DNA from: Bacteroidales bacterium
GTDB lineage: Bacteria > Bacteroidota > Bacteroidia > Bacteroidales > PXBB01
Assembly (NCBI GenBank): GCA_003565735.1
Contig: PXBB01000137.1
Location: 1 to 34,190 of the forward strand
Direction of reading: 5' to 3'
DNA: 34,190 nucleotides
Positions within the stretch are counted from its first letter, which is position 1; the number at the start of each line of letters is the position of its first letter. Positions 8,203 through 16,885 of the stretch are shown one piece after another. Below the pieces are notes generated by a model. It saw only the letters and a list, made by a program, of their open reading frames with translations. It did not search any database and had not been told where the DNA came from. The position numbers and the translations under genes are program-made.

Positions 8203-9243
8203 ATGAAAATGAATTCATTCAATACCCTTTTAACATTAGCAGTTGCTGCGGCAGTGCTTTTTACAATCTCTTGTGTTCCGGCAAGACAGTACGAGGATCT
8301 TAAGGCATTACGCCAACAATGTGAAGAAGAACTCAGTTCTCAAAAAACTGAAAACATCAGGTTAAACTCAGATAATAATGAATTGAGCGAAAGGCTAAAT
8401 ATCCTTACCAGGCAGGTAGAAGGCTTACGCAACGATACGGCCATCATAGGTCAAACACAAAGGCGTTTGCAAAGCAATTATGACAGGCTAAACAGTACTT
8501 ACAACTTGCTTTTAGAAAAAAACAGGGAACTCCTTGAAGGCAGCACCTCCGAAACACAAAAAATATTAAGAGAACTACAAGCAACACAAGAAAATCTCCA
8601 GAGGAAAGAGGATGATTTGATAAAAGCAGAGGCAGAAATGCTTGCAAAAAAACAGGATTTGGAAGCTTTGAGCGCTAAACTTAATGCTGCTATGGAAGAA
8701 ATGAAAGAAAAAGAAGAAAAGATGACGGAGCTACAGAATATACTTGATAGTCAGGATAAAACTGTTAATGCGTTGAGAGAATCTGTTTCAAGTGCACTCC
8801 TTGGTTTTGAGGGGGAAGGCTTATCGGTAGATATTAAAAATGGGAAAGTGTATGTGTCGCTTGAAGAAACACTGTTATTTGCATCCGGGCGCTTTGACGT
8901 TGATGCCAGAGGTGTTGCGGCTTTGAAAGAATTGGCAAAAGTTCTTGAGAGAAACCCGGATATCAACGTGCTGATTGAAGGGCACACAGATAATGTCCCC
9001 TACAGAGGCACCGGCCAAATAAGAGATAATTGGGACCTTAGTGTGATGCGTGCTACTGCTATAGTAAAAATTCTTTTGCAACATGGCGATATAGACCCTA
9101 CAAGATTAACAGCTGCCGGACGTGGAGAGTATATGCCCGTTGATGAAGCAGACACCAGAGAAGCCCGTGCGCGTAACAGACGTACAGAGATAATACTTAC
9201 GCCCAAACTCGATAAGTTATTTCAAATCATTGAAACTAACTAG
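8203..9243 (+). CDS. OmpA/MotB-family peptidoglycan-binding lipoprotein with coiled coil
   Basis: A 346-residue cell-envelope protein. I place the start at 8203 because it gives a proper lipoprotein signal with Cys24 (TISC); an upstream in-frame start at 8128 would add 25 residues ahead of it. After the Cys comes a long coiled coil (about residues 32-195, heptad-rich in Leu, Glu, Lys and Gln). The C-terminal OmpA domain (about 225-340) has a VSLEETLLFASG start, EGHTDNVPY and the helix ending NRRTEIIL, which in this family binds diaminopimelate in peptidoglycan. The expected role is to tether outer membrane to cell wall. Similar lipoproteins are common in Bacteroidota. Transcribed alone, with about 260 nt of non-coding DNA after it. 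The exact partner is unknown. Confidence 0.9.
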   Translation: MKMNSFNTLLTLAVAAAVLFTISCVPARQYEDLKALRQQCEEELSSQKTENIRLNSDNNELSERLNILTRQVEGLRNDTAIIGQTQRRLQSNYDRLNSTYNLLLEKNRELLEGSTSETQKILRELQATQENLQRKEDDLIKAEAEMLAKKQDLEALSAKLNAAMEEMKEKEEKMTELQNILDSQDKTVNALRESVSSALLGFEGEGLSVDIKNGKVYVSLEETLLFASGRFDVDARGVAALKELAKVLERNPDINVLIEGHTDNVPYRGTGQIRDNWDLSVMRATAIVKILLQHGDIDPTRLTAAGRGEYMPVDEADTREARARNRRTEIILTPKLDKLFQIIETN

Positions 9244-9505
9244 CGGCGGCAATTATTTTCCCCTATAGAGAAATATGTTTTAATATGTTTCTATTCATAA
9301 AAAAAAGCTGAGCTATGATGAAAAAATACTATCACGCAGTCACGCAGTTATAAGCTTTATTGTTAAAGTAATATGCAAACCGTTTTTGAAAAGGCTGAAA
9401 ATCAGTGGAAATATAACAAACTAGAACAACCAAAGCTATTAAATATTTTTAAAACAATAAAAAAATGCTTGAACGTTTAAGAATTAAATATTTGAATTGT
9501 CGGAG

Positions 9506-10213
9506 ATGAAACCATTGTTTTTACAGTTTGTCATATTTTCACTTTCCATATGTTTGTATGGTCAAGATACGGCTTATAACCAAAGAGACAGTCAGGGGCG
9601 CCATCATGGTTTGTGGCGTGGTTACCATGAGTGTGGTCAACTGCGCTATGAGGGAACTTTTAAAAACGGGGTACCACAAAACACTTTTAAGCATTATTAT
9701 GCCAGTGGGAATTTGCGCTCAAAAGTAATGCACAAAAACGATGGTAAAACCGCCGAGGCCATTCATTATTTCGAAAACGGGCGCAAAATGTCCGAAGGCA
9801 CCTATGTTAATCAAAAAAAGGACGGTTTGTGGAAGTATTACCACCAGTCCGGAGTACTCATTTCAAAAGAATATTACGAAATGGGGAAAAAGAACGGTCT
9901 TTCAAAAACATTTTATCAGGATGGGCAGTTGAGTAAAAAAGAAAATTGGAAGGACGATAAAAAAAATGGACCGGCCGTACATTATTATTCGGACGGGACT
10001 CTCAAAAATGAAATGGTTTACAAAAATGATCGTTTGCATGGCTTATTCAAGTTTTACTATCCGGGCAATAACAGAGTGTTTATGTCGGGGATGTATGTGG
10101 ATAACTTAAAAGATGGTGTTTGGATGTCTTTTGATGAGAGAGGCCGGGCTATAAGACGAGAAGAGTTTGACGAAGGACGTCGCATTTCAGAAGAAGTTTT
10201 CAATGGGCAATAA
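9506..10213 (+). CDS. Exported MORN-repeat (YwqK-like) protein
   Basis: A 235-residue protein with a signal peptide (about residues 1-20, ending CLYGQ) followed by seven or eight MORN_2-type repeats of about 22 residues (G.W..Y...G.L..E..Y.NG pattern). Examples are GLWRGYHECGQLRYEG, GLWKYYHQSGVL and GVWMSFDERG. These repeats form a beta sheet. They are often annotated as YwqK-type antitoxin, but the signal peptide here points to a surface or periplasmic role, and no toxin gene is nearby. An in-frame TTG three codons upstream (9497) is possible; I prefer the ATG. The 3' end overlaps the mnmA start by 11 nt, so the two are translationally coupled or at least co-transcribed. Function unknown. 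Confidence 0.8.
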   Translation: MKPLFLQFVIFSLSICLYGQDTAYNQRDSQGRHHGLWRGYHECGQLRYEGTFKNGVPQNTFKHYYASGNLRSKVMHKNDGKTAEAIHYFENGRKMSEGTYVNQKKDGLWKYYHQSGVLISKEYYEMGKKNGLSKTFYQDGQLSKKENWKDDKKNGPAVHYYSDGTLKNEMVYKNDRLHGLFKFYYPGNNRVFMSGMYVDNLKDGVWMSFDERGRAIRREEFDEGRRISEEVFNGQ

Positions 10214-11318
10214 CAATTCTAAAGGGCGTGTTTTAATGGCTATGAGCGGCGGTGTTGACAGCTCCGTAGCAGCTATTTTGCTTAAGGAAGCGGGCTACGA
10301 TATTGTCGGTGTCACCATGAAGACATGGGATTATGCTTTAGGAGGTAATGCTGCTAAAGAAACCGGTTGTTGTAACCTGGATACTATTAATGATGCCAGA
10401 ACTGTAGCCGTTAACCTGGGCTTCCCTCATTATGTTATTGACCTCCGAAAAGAGTTTTATGATGGCATAGTCAAAAACTTTATTGAAGAGTATATGCGTG
10501 GGCATACACCAAACCCTTGTGTCTTATGTAATGTTCTTATCAAATGGGAAGCTTTGCTTAAAAGAGCTGATATGCTCCATTGCCATTTTATTGCTACCGG
10601 TCATTATGCCCGAATAGGTTATAAAAACGATCGTTATATCATTTCCAAAGGCATTGACCATAGCAAAGACCAAACCTATGTTCTATGGGGACTCTCGCAG
10701 CAAAACCTTGAAAGAACCCTCATGCCTTTGGGAAATTACAATAAAGAGCATGTAAAGGAGTTGGCGAGGCAGCATAATTTTGTTGATATAGCCCAAAAAA
10801 AGGAAAGCTACGAAATATGCTTCATCCCTGATGATGATTACAGGCGGTTTCTCACGGAAAATGTTCAGGATATTAACCAAAAAATTGGCGAAGGTCCTTT
10901 TGTTGATGCACAGGGCCATAAAATTGGCACGCACAAAGGTTATCCTTTTTATACCATAGGGCAAAGAAAAGGGCTTAAAGTAGCTGTAGGGCACCCGCTT
11001 TATGTAAAGCATATTCATGCCGAAACCAATACTATTGTTTTGTGCAAGAAAGAAGAGCTCTTATCCTCGGAAATGCACGTCAAAAATATCAATATGATAA
11101 AATATGACACCCTCCCGGCTGAGGGGCTCAGAGCTTTAATAAAAGTGCGCTATAAAGACAAAGGAATGACCGGAATGCTTATTCCTCAAGGGGCAGATAC
11201 TGTAAAAGTGCTTTTCGATAAGCCTGTATCAGCAGTAACACCCGGCCAGTCAGCAGTTTTTTATGAAAAAGACGATCTGATTGGAGGAGGCATTATTGAA
11301 AAAAATGATAAATCCTGA
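10203..11318 (+). CDS. mnmA: tRNA-specific 2-thiouridylase MnmA
   Basis: MnmA uses ATP and persulfide sulfur to make 2-thiouridine at position 34 of Lys, Glu and Gln tRNAs in the cytoplasm. The 371-residue protein has the PP-loop SGGVDSS (15-21), the nucleophile Cys109 in the NPCVLCN motif, and the second catalytic Cys206 in YEICFIPDD. The central and C-terminal beta-barrel domains follow (GTHKGYPFYTIGQRKGL, then the ALIKVRY segment). I chose the ATG at 10203, inside the end of the MORN gene, because upstream codons give no homology and an AGAAG lies 9-10 nt before it. A longer TTG start at 10167 is unlikely. All catalytic residues are present. Confidence 0.97.
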   Translation: MGNNNSKGRVLMAMSGGVDSSVAAILLKEAGYDIVGVTMKTWDYALGGNAAKETGCCNLDTINDARTVAVNLGFPHYVIDLRKEFYDGIVKNFIEEYMRGHTPNPCVLCNVLIKWEALLKRADMLHCHFIATGHYARIGYKNDRYIISKGIDHSKDQTYVLWGLSQQNLERTLMPLGNYNKEHVKELARQHNFVDIAQKKESYEICFIPDDDYRRFLTENVQDINQKIGEGPFVDAQGHKIGTHKGYPFYTIGQRKGLKVAVGHPLYVKHIHAETNTIVLCKKEELLSSEMHVKNINMIKYDTLPAEGLRALIKVRYKDKGMTGMLIPQGADTVKVLFDKPVSAVTPGQSAVFYEKDDLIGGGIIEKNDKS

Positions 11319-11455
11319 AAAACATTTGCAAAAGGCAACCCATTTATATCGTAAAAATGTATTAAAGTTTTGTGATAGTCACTAACACGCAAACTGTGGC
11401 GCGTGAGATGGCGTATTTTTTTTAAAAGATGCCCATTTAGTAAGTGCAAAATGAG

Positions 11456-11463
11456 TACCTTTG
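11456..11463 (+). promoter_or_regulatory. -7 promoter element of the subtilase gene
   Basis: TACCTTTG fits TAnnTTTG and lies about 52 nt before the ATG at 11516. The -33 region holds TTTAG rather than a clear TTTG, with a short spacer. Confidence 0.5.
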
Positions 11464-11515
11464 AATATTATTGATTTATTTAAACATTTAAATGTCTCCC
11501 ATAACGCCTTAGAAA

Positions 11516-13210
11516 ATGAAACATAAAATTTTAATGTGTTTGGTCTCTCTTGTTTTAACTTGGGGCTACACACATGCCCAGTTGTCACCAACCAGATATT
11601 TCATACAGTTTACGGACAAGAATAACACGCCTTACAGTTTGTCAAATCCCACTGAGTTTTTGACACAAAGAGCTATAGACAGAAGGTATACACAAAATAT
11701 CCCAATTGACAGTACTGATCTGCCGGTAAACCCCGCTTATATTGATAGTGTTTTATCACAGGGGGCTGTTAATTTGATACACACCAGTCGCTGGCTGAAT
11801 GGAATAACAATTCAAACAACAGATACCACAGCACTATCAGCCATTAATAATTTGAATTTTGTGAAACAATCAATCTATGTAGCTCCCCGTTATGCTTCTA
11901 ATCGCGATGTTCATCATTTTTCAAAAGACTATGTCCCTGCCCCACAGCAGAGTATTAAATACAAGTACCCTCAAAGCAAGGGTGTACAGGCATACAACTA
12001 CGGATTTGCTTTCAATCAGATCGACATGATTAAAGCCAATAATTTACACAGCCAGGGATACAGCGGTGAATCTATGGTTATTGCTGTTCTCGATGCCGGT
12101 TTTTCAAAAGTTGACAGCTTGGTTATTTTTGATAGTTTACGCGTATCAGGACGTTTATTAGGAACCAAAAACTTTGTAAACCCGGGCGGCAATGTTTTTC
12201 AAGCGCATGCACACGGCATGATGGTATTATCGACCATGGCAGCACATATATCTACACAAATGGTAGGGATTGCCCCTAAAGCTTCTTACTGGCTTTTGAA
12301 AACAGAATATGCACCCACGGAATATGTTATTGAGGAATATAACTGGGTGAGTGCTGCCGAATTTGCCGATAGCGTAGGTGTTGATATTATTAATTCTTCT
12401 CTGGGATATTCTGAGTTTGACGACCCCACTCAAAATCACACTTTTGCAGACCTTGACGGCCACACCACGACAGTTTCACAAGGGGCTAACATGGCGGCAT
12501 CTAAAGGCATATTGGTTGTCAACAGTGCAGGCAATTCAGCACTAACACCATGGCAGCGTATTATTGCGCCTGCTGATGCTCCGGGTGTTCTAAGTGTGGG
12601 CTCCGTTAATTACGATAATTTGTATTCCGCTTTTAGTTCCGTAGGGCCTAGCGCCGATGGGCGCATAAAGCCCGATGTCGCTGCGCAGGGAGAAGGCACT
12701 GTTGTGGCAGGAACTTCCAATAACATAATAGTTTCAAGTGGCACTTCATTTTCTGCCCCCCTGATAGCAGGTGCCGCTGCATGCCTATGGCAAGCCAACC
12801 CTACTGCCACCAATTGGGAAATTATGGATGCGATAAGGGAAAGTGCTCACCAGTATCAAAATCCTGACAGCCTCCTCGGTTATGGCATCCCCGACTTTGC
12901 AGCCGCCCACGCCATACTGAATGGGGTTTATACTGTTAATACGATAAAGGAAAATGCCTTAAAAATTTACCCTAACCCTTTCAAGAACAGCTTGCACGTT
13001 TTATATAATGCCATGAATCATGACATAATAAACATAAATATTTACGATATAAGTGGCAGGCTTGTTCATCAAATGATTGGCCATCCCTTGCACGAAGGAC
13101 GAAATTATATCGAAATGAAGTTTTTATCAAATTTTTCGGACGGCTTTTATTTTATACATTTGCAAACATCAACAAATGATTATCGAAAAAAGATTGTAAA
13201 ATCTTCATAA
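11516..13210 (+). CDS. T9SS-secreted subtilisin-like (S8) serine protease
   Basis: A 564-residue secreted protease. It has a signal peptide (about 1-21, ending THAQ) and a propeptide-like region (22-170) starting YFIQFTDK and containing a TQRAIDRR segment. The S8 catalytic domain (about 175-465) carries D193 (VLDAGF), H233 (HAHGMMV), the oxyanion NSAGN and S411 (SGTSFSAP), so it should be active. The last about 80 residues form a type A T9SS sorting domain: IYPNPF, then NIYDISGRLV and a final DGFYFIHL...KKIV strand. This targets the protein through the outer membrane, usually with attachment to A-LPS. The lone ATG is preceded by a TAnnTTTG element. The epimerase gene follows after 32 nt. The substrate is unknown. 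Confidence 0.94.
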   Translation: MKHKILMCLVSLVLTWGYTHAQLSPTRYFIQFTDKNNTPYSLSNPTEFLTQRAIDRRYTQNIPIDSTDLPVNPAYIDSVLSQGAVNLIHTSRWLNGITIQTTDTTALSAINNLNFVKQSIYVAPRYASNRDVHHFSKDYVPAPQQSIKYKYPQSKGVQAYNYGFAFNQIDMIKANNLHSQGYSGESMVIAVLDAGFSKVDSLVIFDSLRVSGRLLGTKNFVNPGGNVFQAHAHGMMVLSTMAAHISTQMVGIAPKASYWLLKTEYAPTEYVIEEYNWVSAAEFADSVGVDIINSSLGYSEFDDPTQNHTFADLDGHTTTVSQGANMAASKGILVVNSAGNSALTPWQRIIAPADAPGVLSVGSVNYDNLYSAFSSVGPSADGRIKPDVAAQGEGTVVAGTSNNIIVSSGTSFSAPLIAGAAACLWQANPTATNWEIMDAIRESAHQYQNPDSLLGYGIPDFAAAHAILNGVYTVNTIKENALKIYPNPFKNSLHVLYNAMNHDIININIYDISGRLVHQMIGHPLHEGRNYIEMKFLSNFSDGFYFIHLQTSTNDYRKKIVKSS

Positions 13211-13242
13211 TGTTAACCCAAAAGTAATAATGCAATAAGAAT

Positions 13243-13773
13243 ATGGTAGTAAAAAAGGTGTTCATAGAGGGCTTGCTGGTCATAGAGCCAAAAGTTTTTG
13301 AAGATGACAGGGGTTATTTTTTTGAATCATATAACAAAAGAGAATTGTTGGATTATGGCATAAATGAAGAATTTGTACAAGACAACCAGTCAAAATCCAA
13401 CAAGGGCGTTTTAAGAGGTCTTCATTATCAGAAAGCACCCTATGAACAAGGCAAGCTGGTCCGCGTTTTTTCGGGGGCTGTACTCGATGTAGCAGTAGAT
13501 ATCCGCCCGGATTCTCCTACTTATGGCCAGCATTTTAAAATAGAGCTTTCCGGGGACAATAAAAAAATGCTATGGATTCCTCCGGGCTTTGCTCATGGAT
13601 TTTTGACGCTCGAAAACAATACCGTCTTTTTTTATAAATGCACAGGTTTTTATATGCCCGAAGCTGAAGAAACCATCTTATGGAATGATCCCTATCTTGC
13701 TATAAATTGGGGCATGAAAAATCCTACAGTTTCATACAAAGACAAAAATGCCGGTCCTTTTAAACAAAAATAA
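13243..13773 (+). CDS. rfbC: dTDP-4-dehydrorhamnose 3,5-epimerase
   Basis: The RmlC/RfbC family epimerises dTDP-4-keto-6-deoxyglucose at C3 and C5 on the way to dTDP-L-rhamnose for surface glycans. This 176-residue cupin has the family size, the start (F.D.RG.F.E), catalytic His61 in GVLRGLHYQ, the VLDVAVDIR strand, WIPPGFAHGF, and the tyrosine-containing FFYKCTGFYMPEAE segment expected to supply the acid. rfbA, rfbB and rfbD are not in the window, which is unusual because the four genes normally cluster. Specificity for a related 3,5- or 3-epimerisation therefore cannot be excluded. It follows the subtilase gene by 32 nt with no terminator and may be read from the same promoter. Confidence 0.92.
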   Translation: MVVKKVFIEGLLVIEPKVFEDDRGYFFESYNKRELLDYGINEEFVQDNQSKSNKGVLRGLHYQKAPYEQGKLVRVFSGAVLDVAVDIRPDSPTYGQHFKIELSGDNKKMLWIPPGFAHGFLTLENNTVFFYKCTGFYMPEAEETILWNDPYLAINWGMKNPTVSYKDKNAGPFKQK

Positions 13774-13779
13774 TTTTTT

Positions 13780-13809
13780 TTTGAGATTTAAATAAATTTT
13801 GTATCTTTG
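13780..13809 (+). promoter_or_regulatory. Complete promoter ahead of the FISUMP lipoprotein gene
   Basis: TTTG (13780-13783), an 18-nt spacer and TATCTTTG (13802-13809) match the Bacteroidota -33/-7 consensus closely. The leader to the ATG at 13876 is about 60 nt. The intact promoter suggests the interrupted gene was recently or still is transcribed. Confidence 0.65.
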
Positions 13810-13875
13810 AAATGCAATTATAAAAATTGCAACTTAAAAGAATATTTCTATTATCAACTAATCAACAAAAAAACT

Positions 13876-14595
13876 ATGAAAAAACACGCGCGTATTTCAT
13901 TCAGTGTGTTGAGTTTATTAATGGGGCTTGTCATTATTTTTGCAAGTTCATGTAGTAAAGACGAAGACGCTGATGATAATGGTTCGGGTGGTTCAACAGC
14001 TCTTATTGATGCTGATGGCAACGAATACACATTCGTTACTATCGGTTCTCAAACCTGGATGGCTGAAAATTTAAGAACCACTAAGTTAAATGATGGCACG
14101 CCATTAACACAAATTGAAGATTGTACTTCAGACAACAAGTCTTTTGGTTTTGCTTTTTACGACAACAATCCTGTTGTTTATGGCGAAACTTATGGCGGCC
14201 TTTACAACTGGTATGCAGCCAGCTCGGGCAAATTATGTCCGGAAGGATGGCGGGTGCCTACAAAATTTGAGTGGGAAGCTTTGGTAAATTACTTAGGCGG
14301 CGCACTAGAGGCAGGCAAGGCTCTAAAAGAATCTGGTACAACACATTGGCAAAGCCCTAATGAGGCAACCAACCAAAGTGGCTTCGGCGGACTGCCTGGC
14401 GGTTACTTTGGCGGGGTTGGTTGAGGCGGCCCAACGTTCGATAATGCAGGAACGTATGGAAGATGGTGGTCTTCCACAGAATTTGACCAAGAGCGCGCCT
14501 TTAGTACCGTTTTGTACCATGCTGATGCAACTGCCTTTGAAGAAGAAAGACAGAAAATTGAAGGTTTTTCAATTCGGTGCATTAAAGATGAATAG
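13876..14595 (+). pseudogene. FISUMP-domain lipoprotein gene interrupted by an in-frame TGA
   Basis: The frame from ATG 13876 encodes a lipoprotein signal with Cys26 (FASSC), an Asp-rich linker and a Fibrobacter succinogenes major paralogous domain. Family landmarks are the G.EY..V.IG.QTWMAENLRTTKLNDG segment, GGLYNWYAA, LCPEGWRVPT and FEWEAL. A TGA at 14422-14424 (codon 183 of 240) stops it after a Gly-rich GGYFGGVG. The same frame then continues without shift to TAG at 14593-14595 and encodes the expected C-terminus (AGTYGRWWSSTE, then GFSIRCIKD). The interruption is therefore a single nonsense codon, not a frameshift. TGA serves as an ordinary stop in other genes here (mnmA, hutH), so recoding is unlikely. 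A sequencing error or a recent mutation are the two likely explanations. An upstream ATG at 13807 adds a non-signal extension and is rejected. FISUMP proteins are probably surface-exposed; their function is not established. Confidence 0.85.
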
Positions 14596-14611
14596 TTTTT
14601 TTTAAGTTATT

Positions 14612-14647
14612 AGAACACCACCTTTTGTTAACAAAGGGTGGTGTTCT
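14612..14647 (+). terminator. Strong hairpin terminator after the FISUMP gene
   Basis: A nearly perfect 36-nt palindrome (AGAACACCACC at 14612-14622 pairing with GGTGGTGTTCT at 14637-14647, with TGTTAACA at the centre). The following T-rich tract is short, so it may act as a terminator or a 3' stabilising hairpin. Its symmetry means it could serve either strand. Confidence 0.65.
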
Positions 14648-14805
14648 TGTATTTAGTATGTTTATATTTGACGTTTTAATTGAAAAAATAAGTTTTCGAA
14701 AACAGCGTTTATGATTTGTACTATGCGTCCTTTTTGTGAATAATACAGGCTATAGAGAAATAAAATCATTTTAAAACAATAGCAAGACCTTAAATTGTCG
14801 TATTT

Positions 14806-16830
14806 ATGAGCCTTATTAAAAAATGGCGTATGATTAAAGACGCCATAATAAATAATGAAAATAAAGCCGCCCGTCTTTGTTTGATGCTTATTGCCATAAT
14901 TACTTTTGCAGCCTTTGCAAATGGTTTAAACAATAACTTTACAAACTGGGATGATGATACTTATGTTACACAAAATCCATATATTAAAGACCTTTCGTTT
15001 GAAGGTGTAAAAACCATTTTTAGTGTTTACGTATCTGCTCACTACCATCCTCTGACTTTACTATCTTTAGCTGTAGATTACAGCTTATGGGGCTACAATT
15101 CCTTTGGCTATATTCTAACAAATATCTTATTTCACATATTCAACAGTTTGCTTTTATTTGTGTTTTTACGTCGCCTTTCAGGGCGTCTTGAAATATCTTT
15201 TATTGCAGTTTTGCTGTTTGCCATACACCCTATGCGTGTAGAATCTGTTATTTGGATATCGGAGCGAAAAGATGTGTTGTATGTCTTTTTCTCCTTGTTG
15301 GCACTTCTGAGCTATCAAAAATACATTACCAATAAAAATCCTGCTTTAAAACTTTTAAGCATATCCTTTCTCTTTTTTACGGCAGCTTTGTTATCAAAGG
15401 CCAGTGCTGTTATTGTTCCCCTGCTGATGCTATTGACAGACTTTTATTATCGACGTACAGCACTTATAAGAATTGGGTTAGAGAAAACTCCATTTTTCGC
15501 ACTTTCACTTATTTTTGGGCTTATAGCAATTGACGCACAAAGCGGTGTTGAACCAAACCTCTGGCCTTTTCCGGAAAAACTTTTTTTAGCTTCTTATGCC
15601 CTCAATTTTTACCTGATAAAGTTTTTTGCGCCCTTCTATCAATCTGCTATTATTCCATTTCCCGAAAAAGTCAATCAATTATTGCCTTTAAAATATTACT
15701 TTTCTGTTCTTCTGTTTCCGGCATTGATATACCTGGTTTATAAATTAAGAAGTCACCGCCGTGAACTTCTTTTCGGATTACTTCTTTTTATAATTCCTCT
15801 GCTGCCTATCCTCATTAAATTTCCTATAGGACCAGCTTTTTTAGCAGAACGTTATACGTATATCCCTCATATGGGATTGTCTTTTCTTGTGGCGTATTTT
15901 TATAATTATTACCGCCGTAAGTCAGAAATAAAGCATAATTTGAAAAACCCATTATTTGGTTTACTGATTATATTTATGGTTTTTTTACTTGTTAAGACCA
16001 TTGACCGCAATGCTGTTTGGCGAAATAATACATCTTTATTTACTGATATTATCAGTAAAAATTATAGAGTGCCGTTGGCTCATCACAACTTAGGCAACGT
16101 CGCCTTCGAGAGGGGGCACTATGAGCAAGCCATCCCACATTATTCGCGTGCCATCGAAATCAATGCTGCTTTTCACAAGTCTTATTTGGGCAGGGGGCTT
16201 TCTTATTACCAACTTAATAAATGCGAAGAAGCCATTGATGATTTCACAATTGTACTCAAAAAGGACAGTAATAATACTATTGTCAGGCAATCAAGGGCTT
16301 TGTGTTTTCACAAACTAAACAAACCCGTTGAAGCCATCAGCGATTTTGACAAACTTATCGAAATGTCTCCTGAAAATACGTCTTTGTACAACAACAGAGG
16401 CGGCGTTTATTTATCGGTAGGATTATACCAAATGGCTTTGAAAGATTTTGAAAAGGCTATTGCCCTTGATAGCACACATATTTCGGCTTACAATAACAAA
16501 GCATTATTATATGAGGCCGTTGAAAATTTTGCAAAAGCAGCAGATATATACACTCAAATCATTGAACTATCACCCCGTTTTTACCGGGCATACAATGCCA
16601 GAGGTATCATCATGGCTGAACACTTTGGGGAACTGAACAAGGCTTATAATGATTTTAATAAAGCTTATGAAATTAACCCCCTTATGCATGAAGCTGTAGG
16701 GAACATGTTGTATGTCAATTTACTCAAAGGAGATACACTAAGTGCTTGCAAGTATTGGCGCCAACTGCACGACCAGGGGATTGATATGACAGCTCATGCC
16801 ATAGCCGAAACATGCCAATCGGAGATGTAA
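14806..16830 (+). CDS. TMTC-like membrane glycosyltransferase with TPR repeats
   Basis: A 674-residue membrane protein. The N-terminal half (about 20-410) has ten or so membrane helices and GT-C-fold landmarks: the first-loop NWDDDTYV acidic motif, then HYHPLTLLS, and HPMRVESVIWISERKD after the third helix. These match the O-mannosyltransferase-like/TMTC family, which uses polyprenyl-linked sugars on the periplasmic side. From about residue 425 the protein carries six or seven TPR units (for example HHNLGNVAFERGHYEQAIPHY), which would bind the acceptor protein. The donor sugar and target are unknown. The gap to the next gene is 55 nt and contains a new -7 element. No Shine-Dalgarno is visible. 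Confidence 0.85.
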   Translation: MSLIKKWRMIKDAIINNENKAARLCLMLIAIITFAAFANGLNNNFTNWDDDTYVTQNPYIKDLSFEGVKTIFSVYVSAHYHPLTLLSLAVDYSLWGYNSFGYILTNILFHIFNSLLLFVFLRRLSGRLEISFIAVLLFAIHPMRVESVIWISERKDVLYVFFSLLALLSYQKYITNKNPALKLLSISFLFFTAALLSKASAVIVPLLMLLTDFYYRRTALIRIGLEKTPFFALSLIFGLIAIDAQSGVEPNLWPFPEKLFLASYALNFYLIKFFAPFYQSAIIPFPEKVNQLLPLKYYFSVLLFPALIYLVYKLRSHRRELLFGLLLFIIPLLPILIKFPIGPAFLAERYTYIPHMGLSFLVAYFYNYYRRKSEIKHNLKNPLFGLLIIFMVFLLVKTIDRNAVWRNNTSLFTDIISKNYRVPLAHHNLGNVAFERGHYEQAIPHYSRAIEINAAFHKSYLGRGLSYYQLNKCEEAIDDFTIVLKKDSNNTIVRQSRALCFHKLNKPVEAISDFDKLIEMSPENTSLYNNRGGVYLSVGLYQMALKDFEKAIALDSTHISAYNNKALLYEAVENFAKAADIYTQIIELSPRFYRAYNARGIIMAEHFGELNKAYNDFNKAYEINPLMHEAVGNMLYVNLLKGDTLSACKYWRQLHDQGIDMTAHAIAETCQSEM

Positions 16831-16855
16831 ATCATTTTAAATCAAAAAAAAAATG

Positions 16856-16863
16856 TAAATTTG
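16856..16863 (+). promoter_or_regulatory. -7 promoter element of the small lipoprotein gene
   Basis: TAAATTTG fits TAnnTTTG and lies 22 nt before the ATG at 16886. The distance would give a very short leader. Confidence 0.5.
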
Positions 16864-16885
16864 CTTAACAAAAAATTAGTCATAA

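Noticed and set aside
9333-9348. Two adjacent copies of CACGCAGT
   Set aside because: Only two copies of 8 bp; no array, no spacer structure, so not CRISPR or an iteron set.
10167-10202. Longer TTG start for mnmA
   Set aside because: The extension lies inside the MORN gene and precedes the PP-loop by non-homologous residues.
11387-11422. Possible terminator after mnmA (CACGC/GCGTG then a T run)
   Set aside because: The stem is imperfectly placed relative to the T run; too weak to call.
14422-14424. TGA as selenocysteine or reassigned codon
   Set aside because: TGA ends mnmA, hutH and the M50B gene normally, the context is Gly-rich with no redox motif, and no SECIS-like hairpin follows directly.
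14360-14605. Separate overlapping gene in another frame at the end of the FISUMP gene
   Set aside because: The expected family C-terminus lies in the original frame after the TGA, so the other frame is a shadow.
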